A stretch of 64,000 bases of DNA, from positions 62,001-126,000 of the forward strand of contig JBMNPJ010000001.1 of the NCBI GenBank assembly GCA_050943535.1, in the 5' to 3' direction. The DNA is from Massiliimalia sp050943535 (GTDB lineage: Bacteria > Bacillota > Clostridia > Oscillospirales > Ruminococcaceae). Position 1 is the stretch's first letter, and the number at the start of each line of letters is the position of its first letter. Below, one piece after another: positions 1 through 8,256 of this stretch. The notes below the pieces were generated by a model. The model did no database searches. It worked only from the letters and a program-made list of their open reading frames with translations, and was not told the DNA's origin. The position numbers were made by a program, and so were the translations under genes.

Positions 1-878
1 TTGTTCCGCTGGTTTGGCTGCTGACAGCTTCTACCAACTTCTTTTTAAAGCTGATGCATATTGATACTCAGGCGGAAGAGCAGGTCTCTGAGGAAGAAAT
101 CCGTATGATCGTTTCCACCAGCTGCAGTCAGGGTGAAATCGAATCAAACGAAAATGAACTGATTCAAAATGTATTTGAATTTAACGATGTTTCTTTGGAA
201 GAGATCTGTACCCATCGGACAGAAGTAGAGTACCTGTCCTTAGAAGATACAGATGAGGAATGGGAACAGCTGATTTTTTCCAGCCGACACAGTATGTTTC
301 CGGTTTGCGGAGAGCGACAGGATCATATTATGGGGATTTTGGACAGCCGTATTTATCTGCGTTCTCAAAGCCGGTCACGGGAACATATTTTAAAAACAGC
401 CGTGAAAAAACCGTTTTTTGTACTGGAAGGGATGAAAGCAGACGATCTGTTTTTTGCGATGAAACAGTCCGGAAATTACTTTGCGGTTGTGCTGGATGAA
501 TACGGAGGTTTTACTGGAATTGTAACTTTGCGTGATCTGATGGAAATTTTGGTGGGAGAACTGGAAGATGTTTCTGAACCAGAAAAACCGGAAGATATCC
601 GTCAGATTGATGAACATACCTGGTTAATTCAGGGATGTGCAGATTTGGAAGAGATCGACGATTTGTTCCAAACCCATTTGGCGGAAGATGAGTACGACAC
701 TTTCAGCGGATACTTACTGGATGCGTTAGGGGGGCAGGTTCCGGATGAAGGGGAAGATTTTGAACTGGAACTGGGAAATATGAAAATTTACGCTACCATG
801 GGAAAAGGCCATCGGGTGCAGGAAGCCCGGGTAACCGATCTGAGACAGGACGATTCTTCTGAAAAGGAGAATAGATAA
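1..878 (+). CDS. HlyC/CorC (CNNM) family transporter, 3' part
   Basis: The reading frame is open from base 3 with no start in the window, so this is the C-terminal part of a larger gene that begins to the left. The first visible residues (PLVWLLTASTNFFLKL) match the end of the membrane DUF21 domain. They are followed by two CBS domains (the second around VVLDEYGGFTGIVTLRDL) and a C-terminal CorC_HlyC domain. Family members are membrane proteins linked to Mg2+/Co2+ efflux or ion homeostasis, with the CBS pair binding nucleotides in the cytoplasm. An ATG at 54 is internal to the conserved sequence and is not the real start. Family assignment is firm; substrate is not. Confidence 0.88.
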   Translation, partial: VPLVWLLTASTNFFLKLMHIDTQAEEQVSEEEIRMIVSTSCSQGEIESNENELIQNVFEFNDVSLEEICTHRTEVEYLSLEDTDEEWEQLIFSSRHSMFPVCGERQDHIMGILDSRIYLRSQSRSREHILKTAVKKPFFVLEGMKADDLFFAMKQSGNYFAVVLDEYGGFTGIVTLRDLMEILVGELEDVSEPEKPEDIRQIDEHTWLIQGCADLEEIDDLFQTHLAEDEYDTFSGYLLDALGGQVPDEGEDFELELGNMKIYATMGKGHRVQEARVTDLRQDDSSEKENR

Positions 879-887
879 GGAAAAATA

Positions 888-923
888 GAGGAGTCTGAAG
901 GATTTTTATCCTTCAGACTCCTC
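888..923. terminator. Bidirectional intrinsic terminator
   Basis: A 15-bp perfect stem with a 6-nt loop lies between two convergent genes. Read on the minus strand it is followed by TATTTTT, so it can end the dehydrogenase transcript as well as the CorC-like one. Confidence 0.75.
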
Positions 924-936
924 ATCAATTATATAA

Positions 937-1926
937 TTATACATCACAGCGTACTGCGCCTTTAATAAAATGATCCCGGTGAACCGCCATATCTTCATTC
1001 CCTTGGTCAAACTCATCCATAGTGTAAATGTGGTTGGTAACGCCTTTAAAATTCCATTGTCCGCTTTCCAGTAAATCCATGCACCGCTGGCAAAGCTGTG
1101 CTTCGTATTCGATCCGGCGCTCGTGACAATTAATAGAGGTAAATGCTTTGAAATTCCAAAGTTTATAGTCGATAGAGCGAGGACCATCGTTGTGATATCC
1201 TCCAATGCCCAGACGTCCGTGAGCACATACCAAATCGCCAGCCAGCTGCAGTCCGCTTTCTGTGCCGGAAAATTCCATGACATTTTCAAATCCCACATGA
1301 AATAGATCGGTTTCATGACCGTCACGGGTTAAATCCGGTTTGCCAATGTTTTCCCAATTGAGCAGGTAGGAGGGTGGAATTTGGCTTGGATGATAGGTTT
1401 CGGTAGCGCCGAACCGAAGGGCATTTTGCAGCGCTTCTTCTCTGGGGTCAATGGCGACAATTTTTCCATAACCCATTGCTTTAAATAGGGAGATCATACC
1501 CAGTCCCATGTATCCGGCGCCCACCACTGCGATAGAGTCGCCTAAAATAGCGGGAGGCATTTTAATCGCTGCGCTTAACAGGCAGGCAAGAGGTTCTGCA
1601 ATGGCATCCTCATCCTTGACAGAATCAGGAACGTGGACGGCTTTTTCCGGTTCCATGACAATGTATTCTTTAAAAGCGCCGCCGCCCAATCCGGAAACCC
1701 GGTCGCCAATTTGAAAGTCTGTAACATTGCGTCCCCGGTCTGCTACAATTCCCATGGATTCGTGGCCCAGAATATCGCCCGGTTTCGCGGTTGCCCAAGG
1801 ATACCACTCTGAGTGGCACATGCCACTGTAGATTACCTTAACCAGAATCTGGTTGTCATTAATTTTTGGAATATCCACTTCTACAACCTTGCTGTGTCTG
1901 GGGCCTGTCATAACGATCTGTTTCAT
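937..1926 (-). CDS. Zinc-type alcohol dehydrogenase (MDR superfamily)
   Basis: A 329-aa medium-chain dehydrogenase/reductase. It has the catalytic-zinc motif GMCHSEW, GHES, and a Rossmann nucleotide-binding loop VGAGYMGLGMI near residue 150. The four-cysteine structural zinc lobe is missing, as in short MDR subfamilies. It would oxidise an alcohol or polyol with NAD(P) in the cytoplasm. The start is the ATG at 1926, which has AAAGGA ten bases upstream; an earlier ATG at 1935 has only one base between it and the same site. An AraC regulator is transcribed divergently and may control it. Substrate is unknown. Confidence 0.82.
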   Translation of the reverse strand: MKQIVMTGPRHSKVVEVDIPKINDNQILVKVIYSGMCHSEWYPWATAKPGDILGHESMGIVADRGRNVTDFQIGDRVSGLGGGAFKEYIVMEPEKAVHVPDSVKDEDAIAEPLACLLSAAIKMPPAILGDSIAVVGAGYMGLGMISLFKAMGYGKIVAIDPREEALQNALRFGATETYHPSQIPPSYLLNWENIGKPDLTRDGHETDLFHVGFENVMEFSGTESGLQLAGDLVCAHGRLGIGGYHNDGPRSIDYKLWNFKAFTSINCHERRIEYEAQLCQRCMDLLESGQWNFKGVTNHIYTMDEFDQGNEDMAVHRDHFIKGAVRCDV

Positions 1927-2022
1927 ATGCTTCATTCCTTTCTTGGTGTCATGGGTATTTTTCTTATGAACAGCATACCACAAACAAAGGAAAAAGCGGG
2001 AGGCATCCATGGGAAAGGAATG

Positions 2023-2051
2023 TGGACAAAAACGACTTGTTTTGCTATACT
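2023..2051 (+). promoter_or_regulatory. Sigma-A promoter of the AraC regulator
   Basis: TGGACA (2023-2028), 17-bp spacer, TATACT (2046-2051) with an upstream TGC (extended -10). An ATG at 2022 lies upstream of this promoter, so translation must start later, at 2082. Confidence 0.7.
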
Positions 2052-2081
2052 GAAGAAAAGATTGGACAGGGGGTAACAGGC

Positions 2082-2834
2082 ATGCGAGTGCATCATATTG
2101 GAAAATCTACACTGAACCGGAAAAGCTGCGGTGCTCACAGCCACGATGCCTGGGAACTGATTTTGAATATGAGCGGAAAGGGGATCAGTATGGTGGGAGA
2201 TCAGAAAATTCCTTTTGAATCTGGTACCATCACCCTGTGTCCGCCAGGGGTGTTTCACAGTAAGCAGGCGTATGAACCGTGTTTTGAGGATATTTTTGTG
2301 ACCTTTTCTGATTCCCGGTTGCCTGGTTTATTGAATGGGCTGGTGTATTTGGACGATTCCGATGATAAAATCAAAACCCTGCTTCATATGATGATGACGG
2401 TGTTTTATGCCAAAGATCCCGGCTGGCAGGGGATTTGTGATGCGTTGATGGAAACGGTTATGCAGATTTTATTGTCTGGCAGCCGAACAAAACTGCCGGA
2501 CAATAAGGCGAAAGCACTGCAAAGTCAGCTGATTCAGCATTTTCACAATCCGGATTTTACAGTGGAACAGGCAATGAATGCACAACCGTATTGCCGGGAT
2601 TATCTGTGCCGCTGTTTTAAAAAGGCGTTTGGTGTTACACCGGTAAAATACTTAAACCAGCTGCGCCTGTCCAGCGCCAAAGAACGGCTGCGCCATCGGA
2701 AGCGTTCCGGACTGTCGGTCAGTGAGATTGCCTATCTGTCCGGATTTTACGACAGCCAATATTTTTCCAGACTGTACCATCGGGAGATGGGCATTGCTCC
2801 TACAGAAGAACCGGAGGAGGAACAGCTTTTGTAG
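2082..2834 (+). CDS. AraC family transcriptional regulator with cupin domain
   Basis: A 250-aa protein. An N-terminal cupin-like sensor (HSHDAWEL near residue 20) is followed by a C-terminal pair of helix-turn-helix motifs, the second in the region SVSEIAYLSGFYDSQYFSRL. This is the classic layout of AraC regulators of sugar or polyol catabolism. The start at 2082 follows AGGGGG at 2069-2073 and lies downstream of a good promoter at 2023-2051. It is divergent from the alcohol dehydrogenase, which is its most likely target; that link is inference from position. It ends 10 bp from the convergent DUF4179 gene. Confidence 0.85.
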   Translation: MRVHHIGKSTLNRKSCGAHSHDAWELILNMSGKGISMVGDQKIPFESGTITLCPPGVFHSKQAYEPCFEDIFVTFSDSRLPGLLNGLVYLDDSDDKIKTLLHMMMTVFYAKDPGWQGICDALMETVMQILLSGSRTKLPDNKAKALQSQLIQHFHNPDFTVEQAMNAQPYCRDYLCRCFKKAFGVTPVKYLNQLRLSSAKERLRHRKRSGLSVSEIAYLSGFYDSQYFSRLYHREMGIAPTEEPEEEQLL

Positions 2835-2844
2835 TTTGAGCTAT

Positions 2845-4002
2845 TTATTCCAGTGGGATGGTAACACCGTTCACAGTGATAGATTCGATCTGTTCCGGAT
2901 CGATAACCTGACCAAAATCCCAGCGGATTTGACCGCTGCCCTGGTCATCTGTATTAGTTGCCATACGATACTGGCTGGATGTGATCTGTGTGCCGTCTTT
3001 TTGATTGAGGGAAATGGTGATGTCATCCCCAGAGTCTGGTGCAATTGAAAATACAAAGAAATCCGGCGCAGATTGATTCCCGGAATCGGACAGTTCAGAT
3101 TCTGATGAATCGGCAGTACTTTCTGCGCTGTCCGGTTTCAGCGTCATAGATCCGTCTGGCTGGATGGTTCCTGTAATAGTAGGATCTGCAGGCTCTCCCT
3201 GGAACATAATACGAAGGGACAAGGGGGACAGGACCATTTCGTCAATTTGGTAAACGGAAGCATTTGATTCTGTGGAATCGGTGAGATTGAGATATGCGTT
3301 CTCCGGTTTGTAAGAGCGGGAAAGATTTTCATAATTTTCAGTCCATTGGAACTGCCAGGTTCCCTCAATGACAGGTGTAAAGGTTCCTTGATTTACAGTG
3401 CTGATGTTTTGCAGATTCAGGGAAATGGTCTTGCCGTTTAGTTCACAGTCTGTTTCTGCTTCGATGAGCAGGGATACCTTGTTTTGGCTGTGGTTCAATA
3501 CGGTATAACTCCACCCAGTGTATTTTGCGTCAGGAACGGAAACATCCAGTCGTTCAAAGGTGTATTCTTCTTTCCAGACCATGTTTTCCGGCAGGGTGAC
3601 TTCTGCTAGAATATAAGTTCCATAAGCGTCAGAAACAGTTTGTACAACTGAGATAGAAACGCCGTTGTCTGTGGCAGTGAGTCCAATTTGGGCTTGGGCG
3701 CCGCTGAGCAGCTCTGCCTGGCTGGAGTCAGCATGGAAATAATCTAACAGGCGTTCGTCCCAATGGAAATAAACGGCGGCACCTACAGTAAGACTGCTGG
3801 CGGCAATGGCAGCAGCTGCTGCGATGATAGAAATTCGTTTTTTTATCTGTTTTTTCATATGAATTCCTCCAGAGTTTGTCTGGGACAATGCAGGAAGATT
3901 TGCTTTTTTCAGAGAGAGTTCAATTAACCGCTCCTGTTCCTCAGGGGAAAGGGTGGTCATGGGGACATAATCGGTTTCCCAAAGTTCTCTTTGCTTTTTC
4001 AT
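2845..4002 (-). CDS. DUF4179 membrane protein, likely anti-sigma partner
   Basis: A 385-aa protein with about 50 cytoplasmic residues, one membrane segment (residues about 52-72, SIIAAAAAIAASSLTVG) and a large outer region that opens with the DUF4179-type motif HWDERLLDYF. The outer part carries a Ser/Asp-rich linker near residue 300. Its ATG overlaps the stop of the upstream sigma factor by ATGA, so the two are translationally coupled. This sigma plus membrane-protein arrangement is typical of sigma/anti-sigma pairs. The anti-sigma role is inferred from layout; the signal sensed is unknown. Confidence 0.75.
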   Translation of the reverse strand: MKKQRELWETDYVPMTTLSPEEQERLIELSLKKANLPALSQTNSGGIHMKKQIKKRISIIAAAAAIAASSLTVGAAVYFHWDERLLDYFHADSSQAELLSGAQAQIGLTATDNGVSISVVQTVSDAYGTYILAEVTLPENMVWKEEYTFERLDVSVPDAKYTGWSYTVLNHSQNKVSLLIEAETDCELNGKTISLNLQNISTVNQGTFTPVIEGTWQFQWTENYENLSRSYKPENAYLNLTDSTESNASVYQIDEMVLSPLSLRIMFQGEPADPTITGTIQPDGSMTLKPDSAESTADSSESELSDSGNQSAPDFFVFSIAPDSGDDITISLNQKDGTQITSSQYRMATNTDDQGSGQIRWDFGQVIDPEQIESITVNGVTIPLE

Positions 4003-4559
4003 AAATTAATTCCCCTTTCAGATAATTGTTTGCGCAGAAAAGCTTTGCACCGGTATAGGCGGTTTTCAATGAATTTTGTGTTCTGGTGAAGCCGCTGAGC
4101 GATTTGTTTTATGGGCATGCCGTAAAAATACCGCAGAATGAAAATGTCCCGGTCGGGAGGTTTCATTTCATTGACCGTTTGGCGGACAATCTGCTGATCG
4201 CTGTAATGTTCAAACCAGAGTTCCACATTTTGGTCATCCGGCAGCTGTTCGTCCGGCGGATCTTCTTTTCTTCGGGATAATGTTCTCCTTCTATTTAGCG
4301 CGGTGTTTCTGGCAATTCCGTAGAGATAGTGCTTTAAGCTGGTATTGCGTTTGGGGTCATACTGCCCGATATTCTTCCAAAGAGCCGCAAAGCTGTCTGC
4401 GGCGGCTTCTTCAGCGTCCTGTTCGCTGAATCCAGACAAAATGGTGCGGCAGATGGTTTTTACGGCGCCGCCATATTCTTTGACTGCTTCTGCGATTCCC
4501 TGGGAAGGGGAGGTTATCAGCAAATCAATGATTCTGCTGTCCTTGCTTTTTTGATTCAT
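3999..4559 (-). CDS. ECF-type RNA polymerase sigma factor
   Basis: A 186-aa sigma-70 family protein. Region 2 is seen around AALWKNIGQYDPKRNTSLKH and region 4 with its DNA-recognition helix around PIKQIAQRLHQNTKFIENRL; the regions between are short, as in ECF sigma factors. The start is the ATG at 4559, preceded by AGAAAGGA; an in-frame ATG 12 codons earlier has no comparable site. It is followed by the overlapping DUF4179 gene, its likely regulator. Target promoters are not evident in the window. Confidence 0.88.
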   Translation of the reverse strand: MNQKSKDSRIIDLLITSPSQGIAEAVKEYGGAVKTICRTILSGFSEQDAEEAAADSFAALWKNIGQYDPKRNTSLKHYLYGIARNTALNRRRTLSRRKEDPPDEQLPDDQNVELWFEHYSDQQIVRQTVNEMKPPDRDIFILRYFYGMPIKQIAQRLHQNTKFIENRLYRCKAFLRKQLSERGINL

Positions 4560-4709
4560 AAAGGTGTCCTTTCTGTGCCGAAAAACGTTTTTCATAAAAT
4601 AATTGGTTGGAAAGGTGGGATTTCACTCAGTAGATCATAAAATAAACAGTAGAAATTAAAACCGTTTTATGCTAAGATGGTAGCAAAAATAAGAGAGGAG
4701 AAATGTGTG

Positions 4710-5009
4710 ATGAAAATTACAGTTCATATCTATTATACAGGCCGGGACGGGAACGCCCGAAAGTTTGCGGAAGAAATGGTTTCCAGCGGTATTGTAGATG
4801 CAGTACGGGGAGAAGAAGGTAATCTGCGGTATGAATATTTTTTTCCAATGGAAGATCCGGAAACCGTTCTCCTGATTGACTGCTGGCGGGATCAGGAAGC
4901 CTTGGATATACATCATAAAACAGAAATGATGACTCGCATTGCGGAGCTTCGCAAAAAATATCAGTTGAGAATGCGCGTGGAACGTTATTTATCTGAAAAC
5001 GGAGAATAA
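4710..5009 (+). CDS. ABM-domain protein, putative quinol monooxygenase
   Basis: A 99-aa protein covering a single antibiotic-biosynthesis-monooxygenase (ABM) domain: a beta strand ITVHIYYT, a helix with NARKFAEEMV, then YEYFFPMEDPETVLLIDCW and DIHHKTEMM. This matches the YgiN/LsrG-like dimeric ferredoxin fold. Members act on quinols or small signal molecules, or are uncharacterised. The start at 4710 has GAGAGGAG nine bases upstream; an in-frame ATG at 4677 lacks a site. It is monocistronic and ends at the hairpin at 5032-5059. The substrate cannot be told. Confidence 0.72.
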   Translation: MKITVHIYYTGRDGNARKFAEEMVSSGIVDAVRGEEGNLRYEYFFPMEDPETVLLIDCWRDQEALDIHHKTEMMTRIAELRKKYQLRMRVERYLSENGE

Positions 5010-5031
5010 AGTGAATCCAGCAGTATGGATG

Positions 5032-5059
5032 GCTGTGTCAGTTTGACACAGCTGTTTTT
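5032..5059 (+). terminator. Intrinsic terminator after the ABM gene
   Basis: A 9-bp perfect stem (GCTGTGTCA/TGACACAGC) with a 3-nt loop is followed by TGTTTTTAT. Confidence 0.8.
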
Positions 5060-5114
5060 ATAGCAATCGGGTTTCTATACAAACATTTGGGCGTGTTTTT
5101 AGTATGTTGGAGAA

Positions 5115-5143
5115 TTGACAGAAAAATCAGGATATGCTATAAC
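5115..5143 (+). promoter_or_regulatory. Strong sigma-A promoter of the ABC exporter leader
   Basis: TTGACA (5115-5120), 17-bp spacer, TATAAC (5138-5143), with TGC just before the -10. It predicts a start near 5150 and therefore a leader of about 195 nt before the exporter gene. Confidence 0.82.
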
Positions 5144-5205
5144 AAAAATACAGGTGCAGATTGAATGGATGCACCTAAAATGAAATGACAGAAAGGAGAA
5201 TCGCT

Positions 5206-5256
5206 ATGAAAAAAACAAAAAACACATTCACAAACTATGGGGTGAGGTACTTCTAA
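5206..5256 (+). CDS. Putative 16-aa leader peptide
   Basis: ATG to TAA encodes MKKTKNTFTNYGVRYF. GAAAGGAG lies eight bases before the ATG, one of the best ribosome binding sites in the region, and the frame sits between a strong promoter and a terminator-like hairpin. It is too short for ordinary gene finders. Leader peptides of this size upstream of bacterial resistance genes work by ribosome stalling; no homologue of this particular peptide is recognised. Confidence 0.5.
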   Translation: MKKTKNTFTNYGVRYF

Positions 5257-5264
5257 TTCAAATG

Positions 5265-5296
5265 ATGGATTTGGGATAAAAGAAATCCATTTTTTA
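5265..5296 (+). terminator. Possible attenuator terminator
   Basis: ATGGATTT (5265-5272) pairs with AAATCCAT (5283-5290), followed by TTTTTT. The stem is only 8 bp and A/T-rich, which suits conditional rather than complete termination. ATGGAT at 5165-5170 offers an alternative partner for the 3' arm. Confidence 0.5.
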
Positions 5297-5345
5297 TGCT
5301 TTTTATGTTCCTCCCCCAGATGCGATTTGTTTTTTGGAGGAGAAT

Positions 5346-7085
5346 ATGACAAAACCTAGATTAAAGAAATTTTTATCTTATTACAAACCTTATCGCGGAT
5401 TATTTGCCGCAGACCTTATTTGCTCTTTGATTGGTGCCGCTGCTGCACTGGTTTCTCCGCTGATTGTCCGGTATATTACCAAAACACTGCTGGAAAGCGG
5501 AGCACCGGATGTACTGGTTAAAATCTTGCAGGCAGGGGGAGCCATGGTTGCTCTTTTAATTTTGCAGATAGCATGTCAGTATTTTATGGATTATAGAGGA
5601 CACGCTATGGGAGCAATGATGGAATCTGATATGCGGGAAGAACTGTTTGCCCACTATCAAAAGATGCCGTTTGCTTTTTACGATAACCAGCGGGTAGGGC
5701 AGCTGATGACCCGGCTGACCAATGACATTCTGGATTTAGCGGAACTGTACCATCATGGGCCGGAAGACTTGGTTATTTCCTTCATGAAGTTTGTAGGTTC
5801 TGTGGTGATTTTGATTGGGATTAACGGAAAGCTTGCTTTTGTAGCAGTGATTTTTATTCCCTTTATGCTGGTATACGCCATTTGGAGAAACCGCCGTCTG
5901 AATCGGGCGCTTCGGCGAAACCGAGATCGGATTGGAGACATTGACGGTCAGGTAGAAGATAGTCTTGCAGGAATTCGGGTGGCGAAATCTTTTGCCAACG
6001 AAAAGACCGAACAGGAAAAATTTTCAAAAGAAAATCTTCGGTTTTTAGAAAGCCGCAGCGATGGCTATCGGGAAGAAGCGGTTTATTACCAGGCAACGGA
6101 GGCGTTTACTCAGATTATTACCATTGCAGTGGTGGTGTTCGGCGGAATCCAAATTGTACATGGAGAACTGGATTTGGCGGATTTGCTGGCGTTTACCATG
6201 TATGTAGGCGGGATTTTAGACCCGATTCAGCGAGTGGTGAATTTTACCCGTCTGTATCAGGCTGGATTGACCGGTTTTGATCGTGTTATGGAAATTTTGG
6301 AACAGCCTACGGAGTCCTATGATGGAAAAGATTGCCTGGTTCCTGAGCAGGTACAGGGTAAGATTACTTTTGAACATGTGAGCTTTCATTATCAGGACGG
6401 TCGAAATGATGTGCTGAAAGATTTAAACCTGACAGTTCACCCTGGAGAATATGTAGCTTTGGTGGGACCTTCCGGTGTGGGGAAAACAACCCTTTGTTCT
6501 TTGATCCCTCGCTTTTATCAGGCTACAGCAGGAACCATCCGGATTGACGGACATAATGTAGAAGATTGTTCTCTCAGTTCCCTCCGGCAGTCCATTGGAG
6601 TAGTACAGCAGGATATTTACCTGTTTGCAGGGACAGTAATGGAAAATATCCGTTACGGGAAACCCGGTGCTTCCGAACAGGAAGTGATAGAAGCTGCCAA
6701 GCGTGCCAATGCCCACGATTTTATTATGACGCTTCCCAACGGATACGATACTGACATTGGACAGCGGGGTGTGAAATTGTCTGGAGGTCAAAAACAGCGT
6801 ATTTCTATTGCGCGAGTTTTCTTAAAAGACCCGGCAATTTTGATTTTTGACGAGGCTACCAGTTCTTTGGATAACGAAAGCGAAAAGATTGTTCAGGAAT
6901 CTTTGGAAAAATTGGCAAAAGGCAGAACGACACTGGTAATTGCCCATCGGTTGTCTACCATTCGAAATGCTGAAAGAATTCTGGTGCTGGACGAAAGTAC
7001 CATTGTAGAGCAGGGAACCCATGAGCAGCTGTTGAACGCAAAGGGAACCTACGCAAAGCTGTATCAGTTACAATCTAAGATTTAA
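5346..7085 (+). CDS. ABC transporter, fused permease/ATPase (MsbA/LmrA type)
   Basis: A 579-aa half-transporter. The N-terminal ABC transmembrane domain has about six helices (residues 1-310). The C-terminal ATPase carries Walker A GPSGVGKTT, the signature LSGGQKQR, Walker B ILIFDEATSS with the catalytic Glu, and the switch His in IAHRLS. All catalytic elements are intact, so it should work as a homodimer exporting lipids, drugs or peptides. The start is the ATG at 5346 with GGAGG five bases upstream; a TTG four codons earlier overlaps that site. The unusual leader (5150-5345) suggests expression induced by a translation-affecting compound. Substrate unknown. Confidence 0.88.
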   Translation: MTKPRLKKFLSYYKPYRGLFAADLICSLIGAAAALVSPLIVRYITKTLLESGAPDVLVKILQAGGAMVALLILQIACQYFMDYRGHAMGAMMESDMREELFAHYQKMPFAFYDNQRVGQLMTRLTNDILDLAELYHHGPEDLVISFMKFVGSVVILIGINGKLAFVAVIFIPFMLVYAIWRNRRLNRALRRNRDRIGDIDGQVEDSLAGIRVAKSFANEKTEQEKFSKENLRFLESRSDGYREEAVYYQATEAFTQIITIAVVVFGGIQIVHGELDLADLLAFTMYVGGILDPIQRVVNFTRLYQAGLTGFDRVMEILEQPTESYDGKDCLVPEQVQGKITFEHVSFHYQDGRNDVLKDLNLTVHPGEYVALVGPSGVGKTTLCSLIPRFYQATAGTIRIDGHNVEDCSLSSLRQSIGVVQQDIYLFAGTVMENIRYGKPGASEQEVIEAAKRANAHDFIMTLPNGYDTDIGQRGVKLSGGQKQRISIARVFLKDPAILIFDEATSSLDNESEKIVQESLEKLAKGRTTLVIAHRLSTIRNAERILVLDESTIVEQGTHEQLLNAKGTYAKLYQLQSKI

Positions 7086-7118
7086 TTTGTGATTCTGAAA
7101 ATTTTTTCATTCAGACTG

Positions 7119-7153
7119 AGAGTGCCGCAGTTTTTCTGCGGCACTCTTTTTTT
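7119..7153. terminator. Strong intrinsic terminator
   Basis: A 12-bp perfect GC-rich stem (AGAGTGCCGCAG arms), T5 loop, then seven T on the plus strand. It ends the ABC exporter and faces the convergent regulator gene. Confidence 0.9.
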
Positions 7154-7218
7154 CTGAGTATATGGGGATAAAAGCGATAGTGTTAGATGAATCCTTTGAC
7201 AGCAATCCAACAAATCTG

Positions 7219-8103
7219 TCACGACTCTGTGGGACAGATTGTGGATACAGTATCGCCAGGAGCAGGTGCTGTCTGCCGTTTGCGGTATTGGCTGGGTGTG
7301 ATTCCCGTATGTTTGCGAAAAGCTTTGGTAAAATATCCGTAATCGCTGATTCCTGCCTGAAGCGCAACCTGGAATACAGGCAGGTCTGTGTTGGCCAGCA
7401 ATTCTTTAGCTCGGTCAATTCGTGCCGCCCAAATGTAGTCCCCCACACTCATACCCGTATTGTTTCTTACCATGGAATATAAGCGGTTTCTGGGGATCAG
7501 CAGATCACGGCAGATATCTGCTGCACAAAACGATTCAGCCAGATGGGTATGTACATAGTGGTCAAACGCTACAAACATTTCATCATTCATGGCGGTGATA
7601 TATTGATTTGTCCATAGATAGCTGGCACATGCCTGAACAATTTCAATCCAGGCAATAATTTCTGGACGGGATAGGATGCGGGTTTGGAGGAAAAATTCTT
7701 CTTCGGAAGGCAGCTGATGGGCATATGCGTGGCACCGCTCCTGAATTTCCTGCCAAATGGTATTTTCCTGTTCTTTGGGAATAAATTGTCCCATCATTAA
7801 AAATCCCAGCAGTTTATTTTGGGCAAGAATGGGAGCGGCTACTTCGGTTAATCCAGCATGACATTGATAAATATAAGTATCATGGGTCTGTTCCACCATA
7901 TGAAAAGCGGTTTCATTAGAACAGGTACATTTGTCCGCAAAAGAGGGATCCAGCCGCATAGATCGACAGAATTCGCACATGTTGTTGTGTGTTTCAGAAA
8001 AGGGGCGCATATTGCCGTCATAGAGGGAGATGGTGACAGCAGATACCATGACAACATTATGCAGCAGCTGTTCAATTCCCTGATGGTTTAGTAAAATATT
8101 CAT
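7219..8103 (-). CDS. AraC family regulator with PocR sensory domain
   Basis: A 294-aa protein. The N-terminal 160 residues form a PocR-like sensor with conserved cysteines (MCEFCRSM, KCTCSNE, YQCHAGLTEVAAPI). The C-terminal 100 residues carry two AraC helix-turn-helix motifs (second in VFQVALQAGISDYGYFTKAF). PocR domains bind small hydrocarbon-type ligands and are often found next to corrinoid or UroD-like methyltransferase genes, which fits the divergent UroD-like gene at 8257. The start at 8103 has AGAGG upstream. Ligand and targets are not known. Confidence 0.86.
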   Translation of the reverse strand: MNILLNHQGIEQLLHNVVMVSAVTISLYDGNMRPFSETHNNMCEFCRSMRLDPSFADKCTCSNETAFHMVEQTHDTYIYQCHAGLTEVAAPILAQNKLLGFLMMGQFIPKEQENTIWQEIQERCHAYAHQLPSEEEFFLQTRILSRPEIIAWIEIVQACASYLWTNQYITAMNDEMFVAFDHYVHTHLAESFCAADICRDLLIPRNRLYSMVRNNTGMSVGDYIWAARIDRAKELLANTDLPVFQVALQAGISDYGYFTKAFRKHTGITPSQYRKRQTAPAPGDTVSTICPTES

Positions 8104-8256
8104 TCTTCTTCAACCTCTTTCGTATAAGTACAATTTTACCATAAACAAAACAAATGTCTATATCTTTTGGTGCAGGAAATCTTTATAATTTTAATATCAT
8201 CTATGAATGGATCCAAACGATGAAGAGAAGCTGCAAAGGAAAGGCTGGTACAGATT

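Larger units (their letters stand above)
5150..5345 (+). promoter_or_regulatory. Attenuator-like leader of the ABC exporter
   Basis: This stretch without a large gene holds, in order: a 7-bp hairpin (5152-5158 with 5170-5176), a 16-codon reading frame with a strong ribosome binding site (5206-5256), a terminator-like hairpin followed by six T (5265-5295), and TCCTCC at 5309-5314 complementary to the exporter's Shine-Dalgarno GGAGGA at 5336-5341. GGGG and GAGG at 5239-5247, inside the small frame, could instead pair with CCTCCCCC at 5310-5317. The combination resembles ribosome-mediated attenuation upstream of resistance genes. The base pairing was drawn by eye; the regulatory role is inference. 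Confidence 0.55.

Noticed and set aside
2022..2081. Earlier ATG start for the AraC regulator
   Set aside because: That ATG overlaps the -35 region of the promoter at 2023-2051 and would not be transcribed from it; the ATG at 2082 has a proper ribosome site.
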